Positions 10,301 to 21,807 of a stretch of DNA of 64,000 nt are shown here, in pieces (positions within the stretch are counted from its first letter, which is position 1; each line of letters opens with the position of its first letter). Both the position numbers and the translations under genes were made by a program. The stretch is from Xestospongia bergquistia (taxonomy: Eukaryota > Porifera > Demospongiae > Haplosclerida > Petrosiidae): assembly GCA_963965975.1 (NCBI GenBank), contig OZ014411.1, positions 8,743,501 to 8,807,500 on the forward strand, read 5' to 3'. The notes under the pieces were generated by a model, which did not search any database, was not told the origin of the DNA, and saw only the letters and a list, made by a program, of their open reading frames with translations.

Positions 10301-13108
10301 AGGTATGTTCACACACAATTGGAACGATATGATAGAGAACCCTAAACCACATGGAAAGAGTGTCTATTTTTTAGTTGTAACATTATAAGCATTTTTTGCT
10401 TTTTTTGCTAATAGAGCAATATAAAGAAATTTTCTACTTAAGAACTGAGTTAACTAAAAGCAAAGAAAAAGTATCTGAACTTGAACAAAGTATAAAACAT
10501 GTTATGTATTTATGACAATTTGATTTTAATAATCAGTGTTGAATCAGAGTCAAGAACAACTAGAGAAGGTAGAAAAAGTCAATGTTCAGAGTCATGAAAA
10601 TGAAAGGGTGTTCACTGAAACTTTATATAATCAAGCAAAAGAACAGGAAACACTAAGAGAACAACTTGAACAATGGAGAACTAGTGCAAAAGATGGTTTA
10701 GAAATAATCAATGATTTAACTCAAACATGTGATAAACTACAATCATTTTTATTGGAAAAAGAAAGTGTTGTCACTGAAGTAGGAGTACAAACTGACAATC
10801 AAGGTATGTGTTGAATAAGTGACTAGTGAATTATATTGCAGATTATAATAATACAAGAAATGTTTAAATTACAAAATCAACTGCATCATATATACAGAAT
10901 CAAACTAACGATTATTATGACTGTGTTTTCACTTTAAAGAACAATCTGAAGAAGTTATACAATTGAGAAACATGTTAGCAAAAAGCCAAGAGGGAGTATC
11001 TGAAGTTAAACAAAGTATATTAATGTAAATGAGTTATAAATTATACAACATTAACACTCACAGTACTAGAGCAAAATCAAGAACAACTAGAAAATGATTT
11101 GAAAGTTAATATATCTGACATGGCTATACAAACCGACATTAAAGGTACAATAATGTCTCTATTTTGGGCATATTTTGAACATTGTAGATATGTTTATATT
11201 TATAAAGTGCTTATCATTTGTTTTGAGAATTAATTATATATATATATATATAACTCGGGCACATAAACTATTATAATATTAACTTATAATTATGCTGATT
11301 TGAGTATTTATCAACATGCTTCTTTTTTACCTTTTAAACTCAATGAAAAGTCAACCTAACTGATACGGCTATACAAACTGATATTAAAGGTACAATATGT
11401 CTACACTTTTGTAGATTTCAATAACATACTAAATTTTATTTTAGAATATGCTGAAAAGTTTACACAAACATCAACAGATCAACTGTTGACATCTGATCAA
11501 GGATCATCACTTGTTATTCTCTTCATTTACACATTATTTACATTAATACTGTGTCTTCCATATTTAGAACAAGACATTGCTAGTATTCGTAAGTATACAC
11601 TTTAGCACATGCATGCATTGAGTTTATGATTAATTGTTATTATTAGCACCATTACCTGGTGTGGATGTTCTTGCATCTAAAAAACTATTAGTAGTTGGTG
11701 GTCAAATGACTCAGTTACATTGGGATGATTTTGGATTGAGGATAGACATACCAGACAATGCACTTCCTTCAGGAATATTGGCTGAGATAGTAATTCGTGT
11801 TAGCACTTCTGGACCATATGTATATTCTAGTCCAGATTATTGGAAACTAGCCAGTTCAATCTACTGGATATCCAGTACTAAAGACTTTATTAATCCTATT
11901 AAACTAGGAATATGGCACAACATCAGGAAGTTCAAGAATTCATCCCAGCTTCGTTTTGTCACAGCATCAGATGAACCTCAAAATGGAAAATACACCTTCT
12001 TGAAAACTTCTAGTGACAGTTATTTTGATCCTAAAGAGTCATATGGATATACATTTTTAAACCATTTTTCAGCCATGGCTGTAGAATCAATTGAAGACCA
12101 ATTTAGCGGTTGTCTTTATCACCGATTATCAAAAGCTGACGAAGTGTGGGAGTATAGCTTTTTAATATATAAAGAATCAAGTGAAGCTGTTCATGAAATG
12201 GTAAGAGACCACTACTCATTTCTGATGCCAGACTTTATGATCTTAAACATTTACATGTACATGTATAGTTGCTGTTAAGAAATGGATACAATAGTTGGAC
12301 AAGAGATTCGTTACCAATCACTGTGGAATTTGATGATAATGACATTTCTATGGACTTAACAACACCCCAGTTTGACAAATGGAAAATTATTGCTCGTTAT
12401 CCACCTCCTAAAGTTAGCTACTCAGTTATTAGTGTATAACATTATCCATTCATTGTAGTATACTAAAAATCGTCTACAAAGTGGTGAAATTAAGAGCAAT
12501 ATGCAATTATTTGTTATATGGGAAGGAGAGTTATCACCAAAATCATCATTAATACAGTTACCATTACAAGGAGCAAAACAACCCACCAGTATTACATTTC
12601 AAACATGTCCAGGTACGTATATATTTAAAATGTATCAAATATGCTAATAAAAATTTGAATCTGTATTATTGTCATTTTTGATTTTGTAGATGATGATGTG
12701 CAGGTGAGTAAACTGACAGCAGTTGGTAATGGAGGTATGTTACTACCACATTATGTGTATAATGCATAAGATTTGGACTCTTTAGGTTCTATTACATCTA
12801 ATGTTAACAGTATGGTTGTTCATTTACAAAGTGTTACTGAGTTTTTACCTTTTTGTGTATATCTTGAAATGGACTTCTCTGATTGTCGTAAAATTGAAAC
12901 TGAGAGACAAGGAGAAGTTGAAGAACAGAAAATTGTAATGGTGCAGAAATGGCTTGAAGGAAGAGATCATAATTGGAGAGACTTTATACGACCTTTTGCA
13001 CTTTTAGGAAAATGTACTAAAGCAAAAGAATTATCAAATGATCATTCTGTGTATCATTTTGACCCAGAGGTTCTTAAAATGTGTACTAACATTAATAGTG
13101 AAAATTAA
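7323..13108 (+). CDS. multi-death-domain, coiled-coil, ZU5-UPA-death domain protein
   Basis: Twenty exons joined in phase give 1198 aa: 7323-7761, 7953-8234, 8288-8326, 8798-9088, 9139-9429, 9649-9723, 9776-9886, 10106-10180, 10231-10302, 10415-10489, 10537-10803, 10940-11014, 11064-11144, 11351-11389, 11445-11588, 11647-12200, 12269-12433, 12459-12612, 12690-12734, 12786-13108. After a Gly/Arg-rich start come four death-fold-like domains, each ending in an exon (pattern L..W...LP.LTWDDLVRALHRMG, then helix). Next is a coiled coil of repeated cassettes, a hydrophobic stretch LVILFIYTLFTLILCL (possible membrane helix), a ZU5 domain (GGQMTQLHWDDFGLRIDIP, then SGPYVYSSPDYWKLAS), a UPA domain and a final death domain. 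ZU5-UPA-DD is the regulatory block of UNC5/PIDD-type proteins; four extra N-terminal death folds make this architecture unusual. Every intron up to the ZU5 exon is phase 1. The ATG at 7323 is the first in frame. Likely a signalling scaffold; ligand and partners unknown. AATAAA follows at about 13135. Confidence 0.8.
9776..11389 (+). repeat. array of alternating coiled-coil exon cassettes (A/B)
   Basis: Within the death-domain gene, 75-nt A exons (10106, 10415, 10940; each encoding E-x-S/Y-E/K-x2-x-LRxxL...S-EVEQ) alternate with B exons (10231, 10537, 11064, 11351; starting MLEQ or MLNQ and ending in IQTDNE/VQTDNQ/IQTDIK). All begin and end in phase 1 and have lengths divisible by three (72, 75, 81, 267, 39), so any can be skipped or added without changing frame. 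This is tandem duplication of an exon pair. Confidence 0.75.
12434..12458 (+). other. 25-nt intron in the complete paralogue
   Basis: GTATAACATT...CATTGTAG. Upstream exon 12269-12433 is 55 whole codons and downstream exon 12459-12612 opens in phase 0 with YTKNRLQSGEIK. Read through, the frame ends at TAA 12437-12439. The other introns of this gene are about 50 nt or longer. Confidence 0.6.
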
Positions 13109-15148
13109 GTAATTATTATGATTAATAGTATTTCCAATAAACTGATAACTTTTAAACAGACAGATTATACTTTATACATAATTTCAGCTTGTCAATTTTA
13201 GCCAGACATTCTTAATCTAATTGTTTGCATTAATGAAAATGATATTTATATGTAAATAATAATTATAAGGAAACAATAAGAAATGATCTCTTTGTCAATG
13301 GCTATAATATTATACTGAAGCTCATTGTTCTATTTGAATTTCATTTCATAACGTCTGTAAATGATAATATATAAGAACAAGTAATGATTATTGACTTTTT
13401 CTCATATTTTATTATTTATTGTTTGTTTATACTACAAGAACTGTGCCACATTCATGCTTTTTAGACTATTGCGAAGCTGTCAATGGTTCAGAATTAACAC
13501 AACTATGAATGTTTCATTTTTTAAAATTTGGGTGATGAATGACTTTTTTTCTATGCAGTATTTATATCCAAAATATAATATGCTTAAACACTATTTGGAA
13601 CTAACATCAATATGTCTATCACTAGTTGTGTTTGTGGATATTGTATATATAATTTTTATGTACAATATAATATAAATTTGAACAAAATATCATTTACTGA
13701 ATGAAAGTAACTAATATTATTATACAACCTATTATTATTACCTAAAATATATAACATTTTGCTTCGCAAATAAATAAATTAAAACTTTATTTCTATTTCC
13801 TTGACAATGGTAGCATGTTTGATTTAAGACAACCTCAGTAGTGCTGTGATATTATTCTTACCACTGTAATGAATATTGATAAATGAAGAGGCAGGTCACA
13901 TCATTTTCGTATAAGAGAGGATAGCACTCGAATTGCGTGTGTTCCCACAAGTCGAACCATTGCGCTCGGATATGAAAATATGAGCTGTAGCCATGCCTTT
14001 TGGTAGGAATCCATTGAATCAAAGAAACAAATCTCAATACCTAGATCTAGATTGAGCCAGGAAATGAGTGGAGTGACGAATGTTAATTACGGGTCCATAA
14101 GGAAAGAAAACAAGGAGAAAAGCTATCAGTACTATCCCAGCCACGACAAATGATTTGGGTATTAACATCAAAAGTTATTGTTGGTGGTTTAGTTAATTCA
14201 GTCCTACAAACACAGCTATCATTTACTAATAGAAACTTATTTGTCATGATTGAAAAGTCACATTTAGGACTTTACTTTATTTAAGGGCCGTATCATACAT
14301 TTTACTTCGTTATATATTCATGGAGGGCATATTTGTCACATATTAGTTTGGTTTACTTCATAATTTCAGTCATACAGTTATGACAGGAAATATCTTTAGG
14401 TTATAACACATGCTACCAATTTAGTCAATTAATAACAACTTAACAGTGATGTAATTCTATAGAGTAATATCAGTTCGTTGCTTCTTGGTATATGCCATCT
14501 AAAATGCTATTTATATAGTAATTTTCAAAATGTTTTATATTTGTACACATTTAGTGCATAGTATTGTAGTACTGTGTACACATACAAACATTTTTAAAAA
14601 CACTGCTATATATTTTTAGATATAAATTGCAATTGAGAGTATATAATTAATACCAACTTCAGAGTAACTTATTATATAATATTTTTTAAAATTAATTAGT
14701 CAGATTGTTGATAAGTTTTTAGTAAAGTTTTTAAGAGTTTGCATTTATATAGAAACAATTATTACAATTATCATGAATTAATAATACTTTGTAAATATAC
14801 AATTGCAAGTACAATTGTAATTGCATGGATTGTTGACTATATATCACTGTAAATTCATATGTTATTTTAACAGCTAATTTGTAGCTTACATAGATTGTTA
14901 GTTTACAATGGATTCAGAAGTTGTGAATTGCTTACTATGTAATGTGTTGGTATACTGTTACAAACTAACAAATTATATAGTGAGTAATTCACATAATGAA
15001 TTTTAGATTCCATTCATGTAATTCACAAAGTATTTGTTAAGATAACAAATAACATGAACTTTTATTGTGTATGCTAATTACTAAATCATAATGAAAGGGT
15101 TAATATTATAACTTTAGGTTATAATAAAAGTTTTTGTTTAGTCTTCAG
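13109..15148. other. intergenic between convergent genes, no gene recognised
   Basis: Two kilobases of AT-rich DNA between the 3' ends of the death-domain gene and the receptor gene. A less AT-rich patch at about 13880-14110 has a 35-codon open stretch on the minus strand but no domain or splice context. No RNA gene seen. Confidence 0.5.
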
Positions 15149-16211
15149 CTATAGATAGGCACTTTCAATTGTACTTTCATTTTCAGGCTCATATTCTGTT
15201 GGAGATGTAACTGTTTCTGTTCCACTTACAATTGTACCAAATGTATTATATCTTGCATTTTGTGATATCTCTTGGTAAGACTTCTTACAACAAGAAAAAA
15301 AATGTCTTGTTTTGTAAAGTTTGAATTTTCCAAGAAAGAGAAGATGAAGTACAAACGTCACTCCACTAAAAAATCCCCAACTAGGATCAGCCACAGCATG
15401 TACAACCCAAAGGACTTCTTCTTTTGTGTAGCTATCAGAAATGGTGTGATAGAGACGATTAGCTAGTGCCAACCATCCAAGTATCTGAAATATGATAGGA
15501 TATGCTATGAGTAGTAGTGTTTCCTTCAAAGCTTGTCTGTAGCGCACTGCTTCTTGATCAATGCCATCATAATTATGATGAAGACTTTTTACATGCTCTA
15601 TAAGATAGAACAAAAGTCATGACAATAATAAGACCAGTATTAATTGTGCAGAGAATTAACAAAGGAGCATAGCATAATGCAAACTGCTCTATTAGTCCTG
15701 CCAATATTAAGTTGCAATCTTCATCACGTGTTCGAATCCAGCACCATCCACCAGCCAAACCATAGGCATTACTTAGGAATGGTATCCATGTGAAAGTGAT
15801 AGGAAATAAAAAAGAAAATGGCACATAGAAGTATTCAACCTTTTGCACAAGACTGTAACATAAAACTAAGCCAGATAGCACGACTACTACAACTGTAGTG
15901 AACAAAAATTTAGTCCATATTGAAAATTGAACCATAAATCCAACAATAGCACAGAGTAAACTATTTTCATATTGTATCTTGTTTACTACCATTTGAAGTA
16001 ACATTGTACTGGAGCATAACAATGCTGATATCAGCAGGTACAAAGATAATCGATGAGTGAGACTTTTTTGCAACCTAAAGAAACTAAATAAGCATATACC
16101 AATGAGGCATGATATTGTAGAAATAATGGCTGTCGTTCCACGTGCTAAAAATACTTCATGTTTTGTATCAAATAGAAGAGAACAAGAGGAGTTTTTAAAT
16201 GATGTAGTCAT
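15149..16211 (-). CDS. seven-transmembrane receptor, cAMP-receptor/GPR157-like, with one frame break
   Basis: A single-exon receptor read in two frames: residues from ATG 16209-16211 down to about 15590, then a shifted frame to the stop at 15149. Seven hydrophobic helices can be counted: TM1 (TAIISTISCLIGICLFSFF), TM2 after LTHRLSLYLL, TM3 with FLFTTVVVVVLSGLVLCY, TM4 VPFSFLFPITFTWIPF, TM5 LLILCTINTGLIIVMTFVL, TM6 LLLIAYPIIFQILGWLALA, TM7 WGFFSGVTFVLHLLF. The GGWCWI motif in the second outer loop and DPSWGFFSG in TM7 are typical of the Dictyostelium cAR / GPR157 class, which signals through G proteins. The shift falls in the third inner loop at the A5 run of GTAAAAAGTC (about 15585-15592). 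It may be a sequencing or assembly error or a real lesion; a 37-nt intron would fix the frame but delete most of TM5. The N-glycosylation sequon NSS lies at residues 7-9. Confidence 0.7.
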
Positions 16212-18968
16212 CCTATTAATTGCTAAAAGATAAAAATGAAATACTTTAAAAGACTGAAATATATAGCCTATATATGCCTTTAATTACTTTGGGTATTACA
16301 ACTCAGATATCAACATTAATTGAATAGTATTAACTTACTGACATACTTTAGAACAACACAGAGCATCTATACGTAGAAAATACTTATAAATTCTAGACCG
16401 TAAATTACAACATCAATCCGTATATTATGCTTAGCTAGACTTTGCTGAAGCACGATTGTATGTGTAAGCATACTTGGCATTTAAAAAATGTTTGTACGAT
16501 TTTGGAGTTGCATTTTTTTACTCTCCACTTTACTTTTCTATTTCAAATTGTGAGATATGTTTTAGCTTGCATAACTATGGGGAATAATAACTTTGTAAAG
16601 TCTATTTGAATGGATAATTCATTGTGTACATATGATAGTTCCAAAATGGTTTGGCTTCCCCAAGTGATGTTTTACTCTTTGGATTTGTAACCTTTTTACA
16701 GTTTTGTATACTACTTATCATTGCCTGTTTCATCCTAAGTAAATGTATTGTATACATTTCAATAGTTTTTTTCTCCAGTATAATTAAACAGAGTGGTATT
16801 TACTATATTTAATTATGTACTATTTACAAACAAAATGACAATGCAATCAATTCATTCTTGCAATCATATAGCCGACTTGACATTATTGTCTTTCATGTTG
16901 ATACCATTAGTGATCATATACAGCTTGAAGTGCTACTTTCACTTTACCTGTTCTCTGAAAGGGTCCATTCTAGCTAATGGTCCTGGATTCATCTATTGCT
17001 ACGCACTGAAAATAGTGATGTTTTATTTTAACATATCAATTTGTAATTCCCAGACTTAGTAGTTATATATTGATGAATAGGATACCTAAACGGATCTGGA
17101 ATGTGCATACACACATAAAAAACCTTATGTAATTAGTTCATTGTCTAGACTAATGACTTTAATTGGTCAAAAACACAGCTGGCCAATTAAGCATTTGTAA
17201 CGAGTATATTACAACAAACCTTGTCTGTTGAAAACCATTATGTTATACAATACTATAACGATTGTATTACAACAGACCTGTCTGTTGAAAACCATTGTGT
17301 TATATAATACTATATTGATGTGTGAAATGTTATGTAATCTCTAGAATTCTCCTTTATGATTTTGTATTTAGTAGACATGTCATAGGTTGATTATATAAGT
17401 ATCATTATTGCGTTTGTTGTTATAACAAGAGTCTGCCAAACTTAGATCCAAGCGGATTACACATTCAAAACATGGATACCAAGTACCAACTAAGTTCAAT
17501 TTCATAATTATAATTAGATATTTAGTATATTAACTTCTTAAACATTATATCTGAAGGTGTTTCTTTGTGGATGAGTATTAGTGATGTGTTAGTTTTAGTT
17601 TTTCACAAGTGTGTGCATATACATCTTTATTAAATCCATATGTTTCCAAAACTTTGTAAAAGTACTCAACAATCTGCTAATATACAATACCATATTTAGA
17701 GTCAAAGTCACCATACTAATGTATGAAACTTATATAAACAATTTTTATGTCAAAGTGATATAACACATTTATATATATATATAAGACAATAGTAATGAAA
17801 CAATTTGCATCATGCAATCATAACCATATATTGTTTAAATCAACCATTAAGTTTTTTTTTTAATGTGTGTTTTATAACTTAAATTTTTAAAATAATTGTG
17901 ATTGATTGGTTGCTACATTCCACATGTATTATGATTTCTCTTAAAGAAGGGTTTTTATTGACTTACAATTAACTTAAAATTAAAAGTATTGAAAGTAGTT
18001 ACAGCTGTTTAGTTGCAGGACTGCATATAACTCTGATAACGTTGGACTACATTGCATACTTTTGTATTGATTTCTGCGTTTATCACAACCTTAAGCTTTT
18101 CTTTTTGGCACTGAAATCCCTTACATCCTCTTTCCTTTCTTAAAATCGTTATTTATTTTGCTTATAGATATAATATTGTTAGGGTTACTGGGGAGGAAGT
18201 GCCTGCATGGTTATAAATACTTATACCCAAAACAACTTACTACAAAACAAAATCCTGCAGGCAGACACAGAGGGCCAAGTGCTTAATACACTTTGTAGCT
18301 TTTCTTTCTTTCAATTTGAATTCACTACAGAATGTATATTTTACATAGTTACAATGTGTATAACTATTTGTCTGCATACTGTTTCATCCAACACAAACTT
18401 TTGCAAATTTTTATCTGCTTTAATATAAAGGAGACCTATGTAAGTTGGATTAACTATCATCTGTTATGGAATAGCCACAATGTGTAACCTAGTGTCTGCT
18501 GTAAGTACAATTGATTAAGCATGGCTTTGCTTTTAGCAATGACATTTATTTACTTAAACACAAAAACACACAAAATGTATTAATTATTAATATGCATATA
18601 ATTGTTTCTTGTTTGCTGTCTTCTCTTTAAGAAAATGATAACTATAATACTAGTTACTATCATTATTAACATAACACAATTTGTAGCAGCAAATGGTACA
18701 AGAATTGAGCCTGTACAAAATAAAACCAATTAAAATGGCAAATTATTACACAAGAAAAATAATATACAAAATAGATATATTAGTAAAAGTTTATTATACT
18801 TTACGTATATGTTTTATATGATTGATTAATTCATGTATGTAGCTCCATACTTAATCTTAATATGACTATACAAATGAAGGCATATTACTGCCAAAAAGAG
18901 AGGACTTTCACTGTACATGTGTCCTGTTATTACAATTATGAACAATGCAATACTCACTCAAATTTTGG
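16212..18968. other. intergenic, mostly featureless
   Basis: AT-rich DNA upstream of the receptor gene and downstream of the amylase gene. Apart from a two-copy tandem repeat (17199-17317) I see no supported exon, RNA gene or element. The open frames near 16793-17059 and 18207-18428 have no domain, no splice context and skewed composition. Confidence 0.5.
17199..17317. repeat. 59-bp tandem duplication
   Basis: Two adjacent copies of a unit containing TATTACAACA, then TGTCTGTTGAAAACCATT, then GTTATACAATACTATA, with a few substitutions. Confidence 0.8.
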
Positions 18969-21211
18969 TTATGTTCTTCCTTTGATGTAAGATGGATGTC
19001 TAAAAGGAACATCCATATCACTAGACGGATAATATATCTTTGGTAATCCATTTTTAATGTACACTTGAAATTGTCCATTATTTACAACCACAGAGTCAGA
19101 AGTATCTAGCTGATTAACGAGGTCTTGGTTGTTGAACATAGAAATAAAAAGCAATATGCATATACACATGTGAATAAATAATAATAATCATTATTATTAT
19201 ATATCAGTATCTTATTTACTGATAGTCATACAAGCCTACTCACTTGTTCCATCTGAGTATGGATGGTATGTGATAGTACGAGTAAAGGATTGCCCACTTC
19301 CAAGGTTGGTAGTAGCCACAAACACATTACCACGAGTGAAAGCAAAGAATTGATCATCTACATATCTCTGTACCTGATCTGACTCATATAATGCAGACCC
19401 AACACTCTTCCTGAATTTCAACATTGTAGCAATACTTTGATAAAGTATGTGGCTAGTATTGTAATGAGGCCACAGTGACTCTCTGTTATTAGGATCCTGA
19501 CTGCCACTAAAGCCTTGTTCAGTTCCATAATATATAATAGGAATACCCTAAATAATGAACAAATATACATCTTACTTTGCATAATAGGTTATAACCAATT
19601 CAATTTAAGCATTTGTTAAAATGTATAATTAGTTCCATTGACAATACTGAATTATTTTCAATACCTTAGCAAACAAGTTATAAGCCAATGCATTTTGCAA
19701 AGTATTCCAATCTGAATTCTTGCTTAGAAAGCGTGGATTGTCATGATTATCCAGAAATCCACCAAGAATACTGACATCACTAAAAATTTGATTCTATAGG
19801 ACAAAATACATAGCAATTAGAAATGTACCTAAATATAGTCTTACTGCATTGACTCCATCATGTATATTTTTCATTGTCTGTTTCTCTTGAAAAGCATTGT
19901 ACAGTTTATAGTACATAGGATAGTCTAGTACAGCACTCAGTGGTCCTTGATATCCTGAACAGTAATTAGGATCTCCATTAAAGACTTCTCCAATAGTAAA
20001 CACACTAGCAGATTGTGAATACTCAGCCCAAAAATCTTTAGGAACCTATTAATTGCCAAGCATTACATAAACATGCAAAAAATGCTTATAATTGATTATC
20101 TGACTTACCTCTGGTGTTGTGTCAACTCGAAGTCCATCTAAATCATACTTTTGAACTTGCTCTTTGATCCAATTCTTAAGAGTAGATCGAACAAAACTGT
20201 TACTTTGATCTAAATCTGGCAAATTAGCAAGTCTACAAACCTCAACCTATAGAGGTATATGAAATATGAAAGTGAAGCAATGTATCAATAAAGGCATTAT
20301 TAACAAATTGTGATCATATTATTCATCATGTGATATATGTGATATCATAACATATTATTGTAAGTCTATCACATGTATTACCTTATTTAGAATATTTTTA
20401 ATACTATATACTTGATAGCTTTCATATGACTTATGATTTACCATATATGCTTTTAAAAGAGTTGCAATGACATTTTATGCTAATATATGAGTAGTATTTA
20501 ATTGTATTTACTTGATGTTGGTCAGTGAAGTCAGTGATAAGACAATAACTGTGATAGTGCTGTGGCTGATTGAATGGAAAAAATTTAGCAAAATTTGACC
20601 AGTCACCATATTTTTGATTTCCCATATGATTACCAACTCTATAAAAAGACAACAGGAAAATTGTTATGATATACAACAAAATAATCTAGCAAACAATCTA
20701 TTTTTTAAAAGCTATAACTAACTAGATCAACTTCATATTTAAGCTCACAAAGACAATTCAAACTTACACATCTAACATGACCCAGATGTCTCTAGTATGA
20801 CATGCTTGTACTAAGTCCTTCAAATCCTGCTCTGAACCAAAGTTAGGATTGATTTGAGTCAAATTTTGCTGCCAATAACCATGATAACCATTGTCAGTTT
20901 GTAATGGTATGGGAGATATCCATATAGCATTAGCTCCAAGACCTTGTATGTAATCTAACTTTTGTGCTATCCCTTTAAAAGTGCCCCCACAGTAAGTGCT
21001 GAGATTATCACATGATGTAGAATCATCAGACTCCTTTGCAAATCTATCAGTTAGTAACTATAAAGCAATGTACAAAACATAAACAATGTTTGAACTGGTT
21101 GTATGCTACTGTACTTACTTGATAGATGACTCTGCTTTTCCATTCTTCAGCAGAACGACTACTAACAGTGACTATGATGCATAGAAAAAAGAGACACGGG
21201 ATTAACTTCAT
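18969..21211 (-). CDS. secreted alpha-amylase, GH13, fungal (TAKA-amylase) type
   Basis: Eight exons in phase, read on the minus strand: 21119-21211, 20768-21057, 20512-20638, 20109-20246, 19845-20045, 19665-19793, 19244-19547, 18969-19123; 478 aa with an N-terminal signal peptide (MKLIPCLFFLCIIVTVSS). It hydrolyses alpha-1,4-glucan bonds outside the cell or in a digestive compartment. Family hallmarks in order: VIYQLLTDRFA, YCGGTFKGIAQKLDYIQGLG, GYHGYW, region I VVGNHMG, region II DGLRVDT with the nucleophile Asp, region III TIGEVFNGDP with the acid/base Glu, region IV FLDNHDNPRF with the third Asp, then GIPIIYYGTEQGFSG. All catalytic residues are present. The LLTDRFA / CGGT / GYHGYW signature and total length match fungal TAKA-type amylases rather than the classical animal amylase. 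Short introns and normal AT content argue for a long-resident gene, not contamination. It is divergent from the PARP gene. A TATA-like element (TTATAATAAG, about 21229-21238) is very close to the ATG. Confidence 0.9.
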
Positions 21212-21807
21212 ATCAGTCACTGCCAGTACTTATTATAAGGGGTGTGGCTGATAGCTCTGCAGATTATTAACACGTTAGTCTTGTGTCCAGACTACCACGC
21301 CCCAGAGAGAAAAGACGAAACTAATTAACTGTTAACATACGTAGATTGTAAAATAATAACTCCATTAATTTGTAGGCTGACTCAAACGTATAATATAAAA
21401 GTGCATTAGGATATAGCCAAAGAAATTATGGAATATACTTTAGCAGGTACTAACTATAGTCTGGCGCAAGGACAGCCCTTTTAATTCAAGCTTATTGGTA
21501 ACCTAGGCCTCAAATTAATAGTTTTTTTATGTAATCTACGTTTAAATGTATGTATGACCATTGTTGAGAACCTGGAATGCACATGTTTAACAATAATTCA
21601 GTCTGACATTTTTTACTGAAACACGACCATTCCCTGGGGAATCCCCAATGTCCGTCCAAAGCGGTAGTCTTAAGTTAGATGTTAGCAGCAACCTCAGAAA
21701 GGGGATGGGATCATTTTTAAAACACATTGCACTTCCTGTTCTATCGCTTTTCAAAATTCCAACAATTAATAGCCCTTAGTGTTTCTTGTCATATACTAGA
21801 CTAGAAC
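21212..21807. promoter_or_regulatory. 596-bp divergent promoter region, amylase / PARP14-like
   Basis: Intergenic spacer shared by the two head-to-head genes. On the amylase side there is a TATA-like element at about 21229-21238 and a CCACGCCCC box near 21287-21295. On the PARP side there is the kappaB-like palindrome at 21636-21646. Confidence 0.5.
21636..21646. promoter_or_regulatory. kappaB-like palindrome GGGGAATCCCC
   Basis: GGGGAATCCCC is a perfect 11-bp palindrome fitting the NF-kappaB consensus GGGRNNYYCC. It lies 162 bp upstream of the PARP14-like ATG and overlaps a second palindromic ATTCCC-TG-GGGAAT. Binding is inferred from sequence only. Confidence 0.45.

Noticed and set aside
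13391-13675. 94-codon open frame on the plus strand
   Set aside because: No ATG at its start, low-complexity hydrophobic composition from AT-rich DNA, no splice context.
15600-15640. A 37-nt intron in the receptor gene that would repair the frame
   Set aside because: It would remove most of transmembrane helix 5; a one-base difference in the A5 run is simpler.
15715-15745. GTTCGAATCC resembling a tRNA B box
   Set aside because: Lies inside the receptor coding sequence with no A box or cloverleaf around it.
16793-17059. 88-codon open frame
   Set aside because: No recognisable domain, and composition matches random AT-rich translation.
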